A stretch of 64,000 nt of DNA from Ephemerocybe angulata (GCA_013368325.1 JAACJK010000112.1:434001-498000), one strand, 5' to 3'; shown: positions 1 through 11,079, numbered from the stretch's first letter. Notes: a model not told the origin generated them from the sequence alone. Made by a program: numbers and translations.

Positions 1-1398
1 ATGTCTTTGGCAAAAAGACCTTTGATGTCGGTCATGCTCTATCGAGCTTATTAGAGCTGCTCGAAGCTGAAAACCAATCGGTCCTCCTCAAAAGCGATGT
101 GATGTACTCGCATCTAATGGGTCCGCCCTATCCTTCGCTTTCGTCGACCTTTCTGACTATCCCTAGGCGAGCTCTTGGACGTAGCTCGAGATGCCCTCAA
201 ACCCCGCAACGTCAGCGTCGACTACGAGCCTCTCCCATCTAAAACATCCCCGGCTTCAAGCACGGAACCATCAGACGATTCCCATCCCCCTCCTCCCCCT
301 GCCACGATATTCTACATCGGCCCCGAAACCCTGGCATTAACCAACCTCCTCATGACAAACGCACAATCCCAAGTAGTCAGCTACGACCCCGAAAGCAAAA
401 GTGCCAAAGTAGAATCAGGCCGCACGAACCGAATGCTGATGCGGAGGTACGCAGCTCTGCAGAAAGCAAAGGACGCGGATGTCTTTGGGATCCTCGTTGG
501 GACACTTGGTGTAGGTTCGTCCCAGCCATCTTCCACCCCCAACGTCCCCATACTCATACTCACCCCAACCAGCTTCATACCTCCCTCTTATCAAACACCT
601 CCGCTCGCTCCTCGCGAAATCCCACAAAAAGTCCTACACGATCAGCGTCGGCAAGCTCAACCCCGCTAAACTCGCCAACTTCATGGAAATCGAGTGCTTT
701 ATCCTGGTAGCATGCCCAGAAAACAGCCTGATCGACGCCAAGGAGTTCTACCAGCCTATCGTAACACCATACGAACTCGAGATCGCGTTAGGCGCCGGTC
801 GAAGTTGGGATGGGAAGTACGTATTAAATTTCGATCAGCTACTCAGGGAGAGTAAGCAAGGTAAGGAAATATCCATCTTCACAACACCTTGTCCGTATTC
901 ATGCTAAATTATAAAGCTGTAGACCAAACCGACATAGAAAAGCCGGCCGAGCAGAGTGGGGAAGAAGAGGAAACGGATGATATCGACCAGCCCCAGTTCT
1001 CTCTCATTAGTGGAAAGTACAGGCAGGCTAAACGATACGGAGGTATGTCCTCCTTCTCCGATGTACTTCGAAGCTTTTCAAACGCTCATTCACGCAAAGA
1101 TTCAGAACCAAAACCCTCATCGACGCTTAATGGCGACACTTCAACTTCCCTTGTGGTCCGGAATCAAGAAGATGCTCTCACAGCCCTACCGAACAGTGCC
1201 GCACGTTCGTAGCTGTCACATAAATCTATGCTGCGGCTTGACTGACATTTGGCTCCCCTTTTCACAGTGCAATTCCTGCACCAGCGGACATACCAAGGAC
1301 TTGAAGTCCGACTTGGCGAAGACGAGCCAGGTGTGTTAGAGCAGGGAAGAAGCGGAATTGCGAAAGGATATCAAACAGACAAACGTGTTGCGGATTAG
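1..1398 (+). CDS. DPH2: DPH2, diphthamide biosynthesis protein 2 (5' end cut off)
   Basis: This is the partner subunit of the Dph1-Dph2 radical-SAM enzyme that transfers the 3-amino-3-carboxypropyl group to the target histidine of elongation factor 2, the first step of diphthamide synthesis in the cytosol. The window opens inside the gene, at VFGKKTFDVGHALSSL, so the N-terminal domain and start codon lie off the left edge. Visible family segments are ATIFYIGPETL, FGILVGTLGV, SYTISVGKLNP, the conserved IECFILVACPEN and the YQPIVTPYELEIALG block. Introns read by eye lie at about 121-167, 516-572, 861-918, 1043-1100 and 1211-1267. The spliced frame ends at the TAG at 1396-1398. The linker around 930-1000 is acidic and variable, as usual in fungal Dph2. 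DPH3, the electron donor for the same reaction, is in this window at 57.4 kb. Confidence 0.9.
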
Positions 1399-1542
1399 TG
1401 AGGCATACGCCCACATCAAACAACGATTCCTCTTGAACCGCTCTAAAACCTGATCCTCATGCATGGAATGCGGACAAATGAAGGTGATCATACAGATATG
1501 AAATACATACACAGTGAGAGACGCCGTCATTTCTCCAAGAAC

Positions 1543-2528
1543 CTAATCCAAAGTCTTCTGCCTTTTCCACCAAGCACGTTTGCCCTTCTTCTTCTCCTTG
1601 GAAGACCCTTCTCCCGGGGACACCTGCAATTGATCCATCCGATTTGTCAACTCTTCGTCGTCCGAGTCTTCCCAGTCCTCTGGGTGAGCTTCCAAAGGAC
1701 GGGCGGGCGCTTGCTTCTTCCTCCCCGAAGTTGAACCATCCCGACTCGGTGCGCCTTGTTGCGTCCGAGGTGCTTCAAAACCCTGTTCGCTCTGGACGGG
1801 CTCCTCATACTGGCGCCCATGGGTCTGATACGGATCCGGGGGAGCCGAACGGCTTTGAGGAGGCGGCTCTTGGAAATTTGGACTGAGGAAAGGATTCCGA
1901 TTCCCAGGGGCTGGCCCGGCTGGCGCCGTCTGTCTCCTCTGCTGTGCAGGCGGCGGGCCTTGCTGCGCTTGCGGGTAGTACTGGCCGTTTCCATTATCGT
2001 AGCCCGGCTGGGCATAGCCTTGTCCCTGAGGTCCGGGAGGACCGTAGTTCTGCTGAGGCGGTGGGGGTCCGTAGCCTTGAGGAGCGTTCCAGTACCCACT
2101 CCCCTGATGGGGAGGCGGGCCATTGCGCGGCGGAGGAGGCCCATATCCCGGGTTCATTCCATACGGAGGACCTGGTGGGCGGAACCCATTATTCATCGGA
2201 GGTGGGGGCGGACGTGGACCTGCACCACCTCCTCCTCCCTGGACAATGGTTCCTGTAGGGGTGCGATCGGCGATCAGAGGTGCAAGCAACGACCAAGAGC
2301 CATATTGTGTACACACCGAAGTTGTCTCCAAAGTTTCCGTTGGTCACATTCTCTATCTGGTATGCCTTAGAGCCAGGTGCGTAGTGTGTGTCATGCTCTG
2401 CGCCCAGCGGTCAGATTGTCTGCGATATGGAGATTGGAGGAAGATATCGCACTGTGATAGTCGCCAGCGATGTTGTTGAATTCTCCGTTCTGATTGAAGG
2501 TGCTACCGGCATGGTTGTGGAAAGCCAT
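1543..2528 (-). CDS. Proline/glycine-rich low-complexity protein with an NLR-like N-terminal motif
   Basis: No enzyme family is recognised. Two introns complete the model: one of 55 nt (donor GTGCGATATC, branch point CTGACC, acceptor GGCGCAG) and one of about 62 nt (donor GTGTACAC, acceptor CCTACAG). The start codon is at 2526-2528. The first ~50 residues contain GSTFNQNGEFNNIAGDYH and VTNGNFGDNFG, repeated N/G/F motifs of the kind found at the N-termini of mushroom NLR-like proteins. The rest is disordered: a glycine run, then many PPPP, GYGPP and QGYG units rich in P, G, Q and Y, then an acidic stretch (EDWEDSDDEE) and a basic tail (KEKKKGKRAWWKRQK). Composition suggests a phase-separating or scaffold protein rather than an enzyme; that is inference. 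The stop codon is at 1543. TATAAG lies about 60 nt upstream of the start. Confidence 0.7.
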
Positions 2529-3053
2529 TTGAGAGACGCGATTCGAAGGGACAAGGTGAGGGAAAGAAGGGCAACGTTCAACGACTCCTTATAAGCGCCC
2601 ACAGAATGCAATGACCTTCTCACGAGTGCAGCGGCACTGCAAGCCTCGTGCTCGACGCCACACTGTGTCCACCGATGTTTAAGCGGCTGCCAGAGGGCAT
2701 AGGTACTTGCCAACCTTGTATTATAACAAGAGTATGCCATGCATTATAGTCCTCAGTCGCATCGTCAAGCGCTCCTTTCTAGCGCTGACTGGTGCTCATC
2801 GTGTGGGTGCAATGCAAGGGGCCGTGCGAAAGTACACAAGCGCCCAGCGCTCCTACAGCCATCACCCTTCCCATTGCCCCAAAATCACGGCCGAAAGAAA
2901 GAACCCCTTGGAAACAACGACACATGTGTGGACACTTGACAGGAAAACACAATACATCTCGATGCTCAACAGTAATATAGTACAAGGTTGACACAGGCAG
3001 CAAACATTCTGGCAACCGACCCCGGCCTTGGTCGTCACCTACTTCATATCAAC
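2529..3053. other. Intergenic region, 5' flank of the proline-rich gene and 3' flank of p47
   Basis: About 525 bases between two minus-strand genes. It should hold the promoter of the proline-rich protein gene and the 3' untranslated region of the p47 gene. It contains two copies of a GCGCCC-type motif (near 2594 and 2842) that recurs in other intergenic stretches. No credible gene was seen. Confidence 0.6.
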
Positions 3054-4505
3054 TCACTGAACCCATCGCTGAACGATAACGCTATTCTGCAGCTTGGCAG
3101 CCTCGATAGTCTCAGAATCATCCTCAAGCACGCGATTGGGGAATGTAGTGCCAATGGTGTAAGGGCGAGTTCGGTTTTCCGGTCGGGCGCTGTGAGCACA
3201 ATGACGTCAAGGGCTGAAAGTTAAACGGAAGGAAACAGACGTACGCGTTGATAAAGTTGCGGATATTACCAACAGTATGAGTCAAGTTCATTCTAGAAGG
3301 AAGGCTGATTGCGAAGTCAGAACCCGGAAGGCAGATTGGCGTCGAAGAGTAAAGACATACCGAGTGCCATCCGCGAGCCTAATCTGAACGCTGGTTACTG
3401 GGAGGTCGGTGTCAACTTCGAACCTTGTGGTGATACTCTCTCTGTCCGCACTGGGCTCAGGCGCAGAGGATGTAGGGAAGGCACCAGGTACCGAAGCAGT
3501 GTCAGCAGCCGGCGTGAAGCTGGGAACAGGAGCCCCAAGGCGTTGACCTTGACCACCAAAGGCTTTCTGGGATGCAGATGGAACAAAGTCGTCGTGGGTC
3601 CGCTTAGCCACGCGCAGCTCAATACGTTGACCCATCCGCGCATTCAGAAGTTCCAGCGGGGCGGTGCTATAAGGCCAAATTCAGGATCGTGGACAAGGAG
3701 ACTGTAATCGGGGAGCATACCCTGCATTGATGGCAGCAAGAAGCTCTGAATTGCCAGGTTCGTCGTAGCGCCTCAGCTCTCCATCTTCAATTTGAAATCC
3801 TTCGCGCCAGAGGGTAAGATGGCGAATGGCAACCTCTGTGAAGAACCGTCAACATTAGACCTTTGCAACATGCGATGCACCTCTACTGACCGTCATCTTC
3901 CTCGGAGTTGGAATTGGGATCAGGAATGAACGTGCTCTCGACATCCTCGCTTCCGAGGGTGTGTCCACCGCCAGCGAAGATGCGAGAAGGTTCTTCAGGG
4001 GCAGCGGCCACCCCACCCTCAGCCGCCCTGCGGAGTAGGTCTTGAACGAGATCACGAGCTGACCCAGGAGGTCCAGCACGGTCACGGTTTCCTGGAGTTT
4101 GAATGGACACCCCACTGTGAGTAGTATCGGTAAGCCTCTATGCCTCGCCTATCGCATACCATCTGTCAATTCACCTTCTCTCGCCCCCTGCGAAGTAGTT
4201 TTGTCCTTCCTTCTCGTCATCGTCATTGTCGCCGCCTTCTCTGGTGACCCTACGAGTTGGACGGCTGCTGCTTCCACCTCCAAGGCTCCCTAGAGTTGCA
4301 ATTCCCCTGCTCGAACCACTTCGGCTTTCAATTGGTCAGAATAGCACTGCATAGTGAGATCCCGCCACACTTACCTGGAGGAAGGGCTGTTGTTATTCCA
4401 GTCGCCCACCCGGCCTACCCTGGGGCGATCTGAGGTTGGGCGCGGCCAGGCTCCACCGCTGGCTGGCTGTCCGTCTGCTGTACGAGGCGTGTTTTCCCCT
4501 GACAT
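3054..4505 (-). CDS. SHP1: p47/Shp1-type Cdc48 (p97) adaptor with SEP and UBX domains
   Basis: Adaptor that links ubiquitylated cargo or membranes to the AAA ATPase Cdc48/p97. The order is: disordered N-terminus with [10 protein letters not shown] and an acidic DNDDDEKEG stretch; the phosphorylation-type box [10 protein letters not shown]; a linker with [10 protein letters not shown]; a SEP domain ([18 protein letters not shown] .. [12 protein letters not shown]); the stretch [17 protein letters not shown]; and a C-terminal UBX domain from [19 protein letters not shown] to IVQRWVQ. The UBX loop reads TFPNR, close to the canonical FPR loop that binds the Cdc48 N domain. The start chosen is the ATG at 4503-4505 with a strong CCACC context, followed by [11 protein letters not shown]. 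From this start the protein lacks the UBA domain of human p47 and yeast Shp1; an upstream in-frame ATG near 4721 adds residues that do not look like UBA. About five short introns. Confidence 0.88.
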
Positions 4506-4810
4506 GGTGGTAGGAGGAAGAGAGGTGATCGATTGGCGCTCAGCGAGACGACGCGTAGCCTCATTAGACTCTCCATCCGGACCGCGATCAAAGTTGCCAT
4601 CACCGTACTCCGCTGAGATAGGGGCTGGGGCCAAGGTTGAAGGTTCAATTTCCTTTCCACTGTCTCGACACTGTCTTTGAGAATCACGCATCCCTGGAAA
4701 ACATGTAGGATACGACTTCATTCTGAGACCACATACTCCAGAAGAAATTTACTCCCACTTCGATCTGTCGATTATAACATAGGCGAATCTGGAGCCGTAC
4801 ACTCTAGTGT

Positions 4811-5605
4811 CTACTTGGTTCTCGCCATTTCGGCAGCCAAGTGCTCCTCGGCTCCACTCTCCCAGTCATCCCAGCAGAGACTTAACATAGCTGTATCTCT
4901 CCCCACACAATCAGGCTTGGGGTCCTTCGCCCGCACCCCACGCCCGTTGCCCGCGAGCTCTTTCCCAAGGTTAGCGGGAAGCACCCTGTCCCATCGCAGT
5001 ATTCCCTCCAGCTGGAATTTCAGCCGCTGCGCAAGGTTGATGCTAGCTTTGTTGAGGTAGTTCGCTTGCCACACGATGCGCCTAAGGCCAAGACCCCCTT
5101 CTCCCGGCGTATTCAAGGCGTACTGGAGCATGAGCCCTACAGCGTTAGAGGCAACATGCGTTCGCTGGAAGGGAGGGAAGACGATCACAGCCCCGATTTC
5201 CGTCGCAAGGTTCACCGGCATAGAGTTGATGTATCCCATGGCCCCCGCGAGTGCTCCATCCTCCCCAAACGCTTCGGATGGTTTCGTCTTGTCGAACACT
5301 GCGAAGAGCATCCACGTGGGGTTTTGTCGGAACCTCTCTTCGAAAACTGATTCGAAATCATCCTGATCCTTGAAGGGGCCCCAGGGTAGGTATTCATAGA
5401 CCTCAGAGTACTTTGAAGAGAGATCAAAGAACTCTTTCGCGTGAATCGACGGCTAGATATCGAATCAGGCTCTCGACCTCATTCATAGCTACTGTTTATC
5501 TGAATGACTTACTACAAAGGGGACTAGCTTGACCCTGTCATTCTCCAGAGCCTTGGGCAATGGATAACAAAAGTTCTGATCGTAGGAGTCAGAGTCGTTC
5601 GACAT
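4811..5605 (-). CDS. GNAT-family N-acetyltransferase (RimJ/RimL-like)
   Basis: The protein starts MSNDSDSYDQNFCYPLPKAL at the ATG at 5603-5605. One intron at about 5453-5511 joins KLVPFV to PSIHAKEFFDL in phase 0. It then runs without interruption to the TAG at 4811. The layout matches Acetyltransf_3 (RimJ/RimL-type) enzymes: LPWGPFKDQDDF, a first beta strand TWMLFAVFD, AMGYINSMPVNLATEIGAVIVFPPFQRTHVASNA with the beta4-alpha3 acetyl-CoA region, then GLRRIVWQANYLNKASINLAQRLKFQLEGILRWDRV. This family uses acetyl-CoA to acetylate amines such as protein N-termini or small molecules. The substrate cannot be read from sequence. Mushroom genomes carry many such stand-alone GNATs. The upstream 400 bases contain MluI-type boxes. 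Confidence 0.85.
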
Positions 5606-6020
5606 GATGGTTGTCGAAAAGATGCCAAATGATAACCTCGAAGGCCCAATCTTATAGTCACCTGCGGTGATAGATCATGGATGACTCATTTTCAAATCGA
5701 GCCAGTGGTCACATATGGTGCATCGATATTCGTAGCGAGAAAGGTAGAGGGTATGATGGTGTGATTTGGGTGTATAGCGTTATTCGAAGCTTATCAGATG
5801 ACATCCCGAGTGTTCGTGCCTATGTTCACCGACAAATAACCAGCTGGGGTTGACCTTCCACCAAGCCCCTATGATTCAGACGCGCCTATTTACTTTGACG
5901 CGCCGACGCGTTTGTTGCCATCAAATTTCTTCCTATCCCTTCGGCGGGGAGCCTAACATTAGGATCCAGTTAGATAGAATCAATATCCCACTCGAAGGGA
6001 AGCGTCGAGAAAGGTGCCAT
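5606..6020. other. Intergenic region with ACGCGT/ACGCGCC boxes (promoter of the GNAT gene)
   Basis: About 415 bases between the GNAT start and the MYND gene stop, both on the minus strand. At 5898-5911 lie an ACGCGCC and an ACGCGT element eight bases apart, matching the MluI cell-cycle box bound by MBF-type factors in fungi. No gene was seen. Confidence 0.5.
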
Positions 6021-8060
6021 TTACCCATATCTGGCCATGCTATAACCCCCTTTATACTGATCTCCACTCTTCGTCAATCTGACTGTCAGGACCACTCCCA
6101 ACTTCATTCCAAGGGGAAAGAAAGCCTGCACAAGCCGCACTCCTGGAGCCCCGGCCCCGGAGATGTACCAATTTTTCAGCGCTGAAAGGCGAGGCTTGAG
6201 ATAGTGTTGCGGGAAATGAAGTTGAGGATGTGATTTCCACCACCCGTCGCCTTCTAAGCTGACACTGTCGGGTTGAAGGATGATACATTGGCTGCCGTCG
6301 AGATGCGTTATTGATTTTCGGTCTGCGATATTCCACTCCGGGCCAGAGCAATATGTGTTGAGCAAAAATGCCAAATATGCGACATGGAATCTTCGCATTT
6401 GGTGCGTATAGCAGGACTCCGACGATTTTCTCCCTTTTCGTCAAGTCAATTCTGGCCATTGTACAAGATCAAACTGATCCAATATACTCACGGATGTGCT
6501 CGTTCCTGGATTCCATACATTCCCCTCGATGGAACTCGATCCAGTCCTTTCTCTGGCATTCGGTGGAGCAGTAAATAACGGAGGAACAACGAGAGCATTT
6601 CTTTAGCTTTCCGGTGCCATCGCTCGATCGAGCGGGACCGTGATTTGTAGAGCGACACTGTAGAACGGTGTGGAAGGGGGATGTCAATAGCAGGTCTGCA
6701 ACTATAGCCATGGAAACATCCGTACCGATGCATAGTCGCAGATGAATTCCCCTTGATATTGTGTCTTGATAAAATTTGCGTGTGTCTGCAAAATCGATAG
6801 ACGAAACCTATTCCAAAAAAGCCAACCTTCTCGATTCTCCGTAAGTCCGCGCAGAGAGAATGGGTCAATCTCTGGAAGCTTCGCTAGCTCAACGATCACG
6901 TCCGGGTACGACGCGTATCTTCCTAAGAGCTTCATGATTTCCGCCCCCTGGCCCTTTTTATCTGGGGTTAGGTGCGACGAGGCCAAGAGGCGCATGGTAT
7001 GTGCCAGGAAGTTCCCGGAGATGATGTCTCTAGCGTTCTTGACCGAGCGAAAGGGCGTTTTGGTGTTGAATATGTGAACAGCGATTTGCCATGTTGCAGG
7101 GAACATTAATGCGAGAAACTGGGTGGCCTTCCTCTCGACAAGGGCCGCGGACATTGTGTTGAGATCCAAAGCGATTTGCTTCAGATAATCGACTTTAATG
7201 AATGCTCTCCTCAGGTGCTCGCAGGCCGATACTAGGGATTCAAAGACCTTGAGAATCATCCACGTATAATCTATGACCCTCTCGATTGCACCTTGCCCTC
7301 CTACGATCAAGTTGCGGAGTCGGTGCATGCGCTCAACGGTTATCGCAGCGAATTCGGATGCCCATCGAAGTGGTCGAGACATGATACGCTGAGTGAAAAG
7401 CTGCATGATATCATCTTCCGGATCGTCAACGAACTGGGCGAGCAGCAAAAGAACATGGTACTGTTCATCGGTGTCGAGATCCATCGTGATACTGCTCGTT
7501 ACCCACATCTGGATCACGAGATTGTGGAATGCTGGCGCCAGAAGCAATGCGTCTTGAAAAACAGGGTGAAGCAACAGCTGCACAAACAGTCGGCCAATCC
7601 GGTTGTACGTCTCCTCGGGACCCGCGCCTGGGGCAGCCAGGCTGAAGTGGATACAGAGCTGAGCCCAGACACATATCGAATCGATGGACTCGATGATTGG
7701 TCTTGCTGCCGCTTCTAGAAACGAGGGGTCTGTTTTAAAGAGGAAAACACCGCTGAGGAGAAGGAAGATGCTAGCAACAGCACGGTCTCCGACTATTTGA
7801 CCGCCGGCGATCCCTCCACCGCCATGAGCTGGGACATTCTCAATGGACAGGTGGCTTAATGCGAGCCGTAGGACGCCAATAGTACGAAATTGTGGGTCCT
7901 CGGTGAACCAGTATAGGTCCCATAGGTGAGCAGGGTCTCCTCCTCTGGCATTCTCGATGAACTACAGATCTATCAGCTTTGAACCAGGCACCGCAAATCT
8001 CCAACACACCTGATCCAATGTTCTTGGTCTGACCGTTCTCCTTGGTCCTCTTTGTGCCAT
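6021..8060 (-). CDS. MYND zinc-finger protein of the mushroom-expanded family
   Basis: Start at the ATG at 8058-8060 (MAQRGPRRTVRPRTLDQ), one intron at about 7967-8012, a long helical region, then the zinc finger, a second intron at about 6436-6493 (donor GTGAGT, acceptor AAAAG) and a C-terminal exon ending at the TAA at 6021. The MYND finger near 6530-6620 reads KKCSRCSSVIYCSTECQRKDW followed by HRGEC, giving the Cys/His zinc ligands. The ~430 residues before it are all-helical and resemble the uncharacterised N-terminal part of Agaricomycete MYND proteins. The part after it (MRRFHVAYLAFLLNTY) also matches that family. MYND fingers bind proline-rich peptides. The role of this expanded fungal group is unknown. 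The promoter is shared with the divergent gene starting at 8243 (182 bases between the two ATGs). Confidence 0.85.
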
Positions 8061-8242
8061 CTCAGTCGTTGAGTGTGTAAAGCGGGGTTTAGGCTCGCTT
8101 GCCAGCCCGGGTTCGCTCTCTGGCATAAAGTTTGGTTGAATGTTGTGCGTGTTTTTCGATGATTCTGCGAAGTTGTTCCGTGTTTGAATCCCGCGCCACA
8201 CGTCCTCCTGTACCCTCCCCTAACCTGTTAATCGCTGTGAAG

Positions 8243-10251
8243 ATGCAAGACGCCTCCGCTCATGTGTTTTACCCTGCGGTTCAATTAGTCAAGCGGTGGT
8301 GGCTTTCCATCATTATCGCTCAAGACAGACCGGCCTCCTCCTCCAAGGCGCAAGCCGCGCTAGACGCTGTAGGGAAAGCGGCTCCCATTGCTTTCCTCCC
8401 CGCCGTTTTTGACATCCAGAAGAAAGTCGACGAGAAGGTCGCAAATTTACAGCCACTGGCGGATGGGGTCGCGTTCCTACAAAATGCGGTGATGGTCGCG
8501 GAGCGATTGGTGGAAGGCCTAGAGGCTCAAGCTACCGGTAGGTGTTGTGCTCCACCAAGATAGAAGCTGCACTCATAAGAGGAAATAGCTATAAGAGAAA
8601 CTCAAGCTCGAGCGAAAGAGGAGGCCGGTAGGTGTTGTGCTCGACCAAGTCAGGAGCCGCGCTCATAGGAAATACTTAGCAGCAGCGAAGGCCCAAGCCA
8701 AATCGAAGACGTTACCCAGTGAAGAACCGGCGCCGAGCACCGACGCCGCGTTGGATCCCGAATTTCGGAACTTCATGCGGGATATCTTCCTCTACATTAT
8801 TCCCTTTTGTTACGATATTTTACGGGAACGTCTAACCATCACTCCTCTTCAACCCGGGAGTCAGGCGGACTTGTGGTTCATTGACACAGGGGAAAACAAA
8901 GCCTACTGGTTTGCGGAGATGAAGGCCTGTCAAAGCGAACACTTAGGCCAAGACAACCTGGCCGGGTTGTCCGCTTGGTTGCAGGAGGAAAGCGCTAACC
9001 TCACGAGTAACCTGTATGACCAATGCAACAGACAACCCCCTCTAACTACGGAAGACAAACGCATTGACGGTCACTCCGCGAAACTCTTCCTGGTGAGCTT
9101 ATGCGTCCCCCGCCTCCGCATCGGTTACTGGTATTGAGATAACAGGTTATGACATACCTCGCTGCGTCTCTATCTCGACACGGACTTTCGAGCAACGGCA
9201 TGTATTCGAACCTGGTTTGGGCGCGAGACACAGTGAAGGACCATGTGGGCGTAACGCTCGGAACTCTCTATCGATGGGAGCTCTACGATTCGCCGCGGAA
9301 GCCTGAAGAGCTTACGGATGATTCGGTGCTCAAGTTTATCAAGATGATGGTCTACCTTTATGACCAGTACGGTTCTGGGCGAAAAAACCCTCTCTTCGAA
9401 CCAATCCCTGCACCCAGTCAGGACGAGTTGAAACGAGCAGCTTACATCATATCCGAGTCTCAGCGTATCCCGCCAGGTGTGCTCTGGGTCCAATGGTTGC
9501 GATCTTTTATCCCTAGGTTTACATTTTTACCGGGTGCCCCCAGTGCCTGCACTCCCGCCGACGTATTAGGAGCAAGCATCGTATGCCAAAAACCTCTGTC
9601 TTTCTCTATGCCAACCCTTATCTGGACTAATCATGAATGGTGTCTGCGTATAATATGCCCTTCTAGGTGAGTGTCGTTGCCCGCTCCCGTACTTCAAGTT
9701 ATAGCTGATGATGCCCCGCCAGATTTTGGCTCTCGTCCTACGTGTACATTCCGCTCTGTGTCTCTCACTATTCACGCCAAGCTACGATTCTTAGGGGTCC
9801 TGGGGAGAGCTTCGTCGTTAAAGTCTTCGTAGACACTGATTCATTTAACCGAGAGGTGGAGTGTCTTAGCCGGCTCGAAGGCTTGCCAGGAGTACCGTCA
9901 CTTTTTGCGTGTGCGTCTGTTCCAGGCGTCGGCCGGTTCACTATCACATCGTACGTCGGTGAGCCAGTGTTGGACCTTACTTTGGATGAAGCGTAAGTGT
10001 TGCAAGATATATTTTGGCCCTTTCAACTAGAGGCTAAATGCTCGTCGTATAGGAGGACAGTGCACGAGTCCATCGTTGAGCCTATGCACACGCGAGGGGT
10101 TCATCACCACGACTTGCTACAAGGCAACATCACGCGAGATAAAGACGGCGAGTTCCACATCATTGACTTTGGCGATGGAATGGTAGTTCAGGAGGCGGGT
10201 ATTTGCGGCGGTGGAAGCTGCGATGACCGGGATTGGGTTGAAAGATTATAG
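8243..10251 (+). CDS. Crinkler-type protein: restriction-endonuclease-like domain fused to a minimal protein-kinase domain
   Basis: Start at 8243 (MQDASAHVFYPAVQLVKRWW). A helical N-terminal region with a coiled-coil-like stretch (RETQARAKEEAAAAKAQAK) leads to a PD-(D/E)XK-like core near 8845-8930: PGSQADLWFID .. AYWFAEMKA, with the D and the E-x-K triad in the right order. A kinase-like module follows: VVKVF (ATP-anchoring lysine), GVHHHDLLQGN (catalytic loop, HHD) and IIDFGDG (metal-binding DFG). It stops at the TAG at 10249-10251, soon after DFG, so there is no full C-lobe. Exons 8243-8537, 8589-8627, 8680-9092 and 9146 onward close in frame; 9993-10052 is a clear intron. Splicing between about 9480 and 9723 is not resolved, so mild degradation is possible. 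Nuclease plus kinase fusions are known among eukaryotic Crinkler-type effector or conflict proteins; assignment here is inference from motifs. Confidence 0.55.
8538..8679 (+). repeat. Two adjacent near-identical introns around a 39-nt exon
   Basis: Intron 8538-8588 (51 nt) and intron 8628-8679 (52 nt) both begin GTAGGTGTTGTGCTC, share ACCAAG and CTCATA cores, and end in TAG. They flank a 39-nt exon encoding IRETQARAKEEAA. This looks like a tandem duplication that created a second intron, or two copies of a spreading intron element. Confidence 0.7.
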
Positions 10252-10870
10252 TGCTTCGAATCCCTCCCCTGTTAGGTAGTACCACTGGGTGCGTGTTTTA
10301 TATGGTTAGTAGGCGGTTCAATGGACAGATAGCCAAACCTGTCCCTCACGAGTCACAAAACCAACGCGAGGCGACGGGACGCTACGGAGTGTATCTCAGG
10401 TCCCTGAGTGAGAGTGGAGTTGAGAAGTATTGATCCTGCATTGATTTAATCGACCACGAGACGATTGGTCAAATATACTCTTGAGAGAAGCCTCGCGGCC
10501 CGCGAATGAAGGCCGTGGTAGAGTAGCTCAAGAGGCGCTTCTGCTCTGCAGATAGGATTATCTGGCTATGTCCAGTGCTCACAAGTGTTTACCTCCACGC
10601 CAGAGCTAGACGGAAGCGAAAGCGACTTACTTTACTTTAAATTCATCATGATCTCTGGGCGCTAAATCAAGTTCAATACATTTATGAGCACTTCCAAGGT
10701 TAGATATATTTTGAGGCACTGCCTCAAGACTTTCCAAATGGCTGACTGGTATTTTCACCTTCCTTCAGCCAGCTAATGCTGCCACTGCGTGAAAATCGTG
10801 CAGCATATCATGCATAAGCGCCCGTGCACGCGTCCAGCACTGTCAGCTGCAGGGTGGTGGTTCCCGAGAG
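9965..10870 (+). repeat. Left copy of a ~0.9 kb direct duplication
   Basis: This stretch, covering the end of the kinase exon, the last intron, the last exon and about 620 bases downstream, is repeated in the same orientation at 14151-15064. Identity is very high by eye, with scattered substitutions and small indels. The left copy keeps the kinase reading frame with a TAG after DWVERL. The two copies bracket the NACHT gene at 11.1-13.8 kb. Alignment ends at TTCCCGAGAG, after which the flanks differ. Confidence 0.85.
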
Positions 10871-11079
10871 AGTTCCCTCAGCGCTCAGCGATGAGTGATT
10901 AAGACCTCTTTGTGGCAGTTTGTTCTCGCTCAACGTACACATAAAATGTTCTTCGATGAGAGACGGCTTCAATTTGCCCTAACGGGCGCTCATTATGATG
11001 TGCACCGCTTCTGTGCGTCACAGCCACGTTCCTGATGCGTAGATCGACGGCGTCCTTCTTTGCCCTCAACCCCTCGTCG
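10252..11079. other. Intergenic region: kinase 3' flank and NACHT promoter
   Basis: About 830 bases. The first 620 are the non-coding tail of the duplicated segment. The last 200 should hold the promoter of the NACHT gene. A TGGGCGCTAAAT motif lies at about 10656. No gene was seen. Confidence 0.6.

Noticed and set aside
1756..2370. 204-residue Arg-rich plus-strand frame
   Set aside because: Antisense of the proline-rich gene; composition explained by that.
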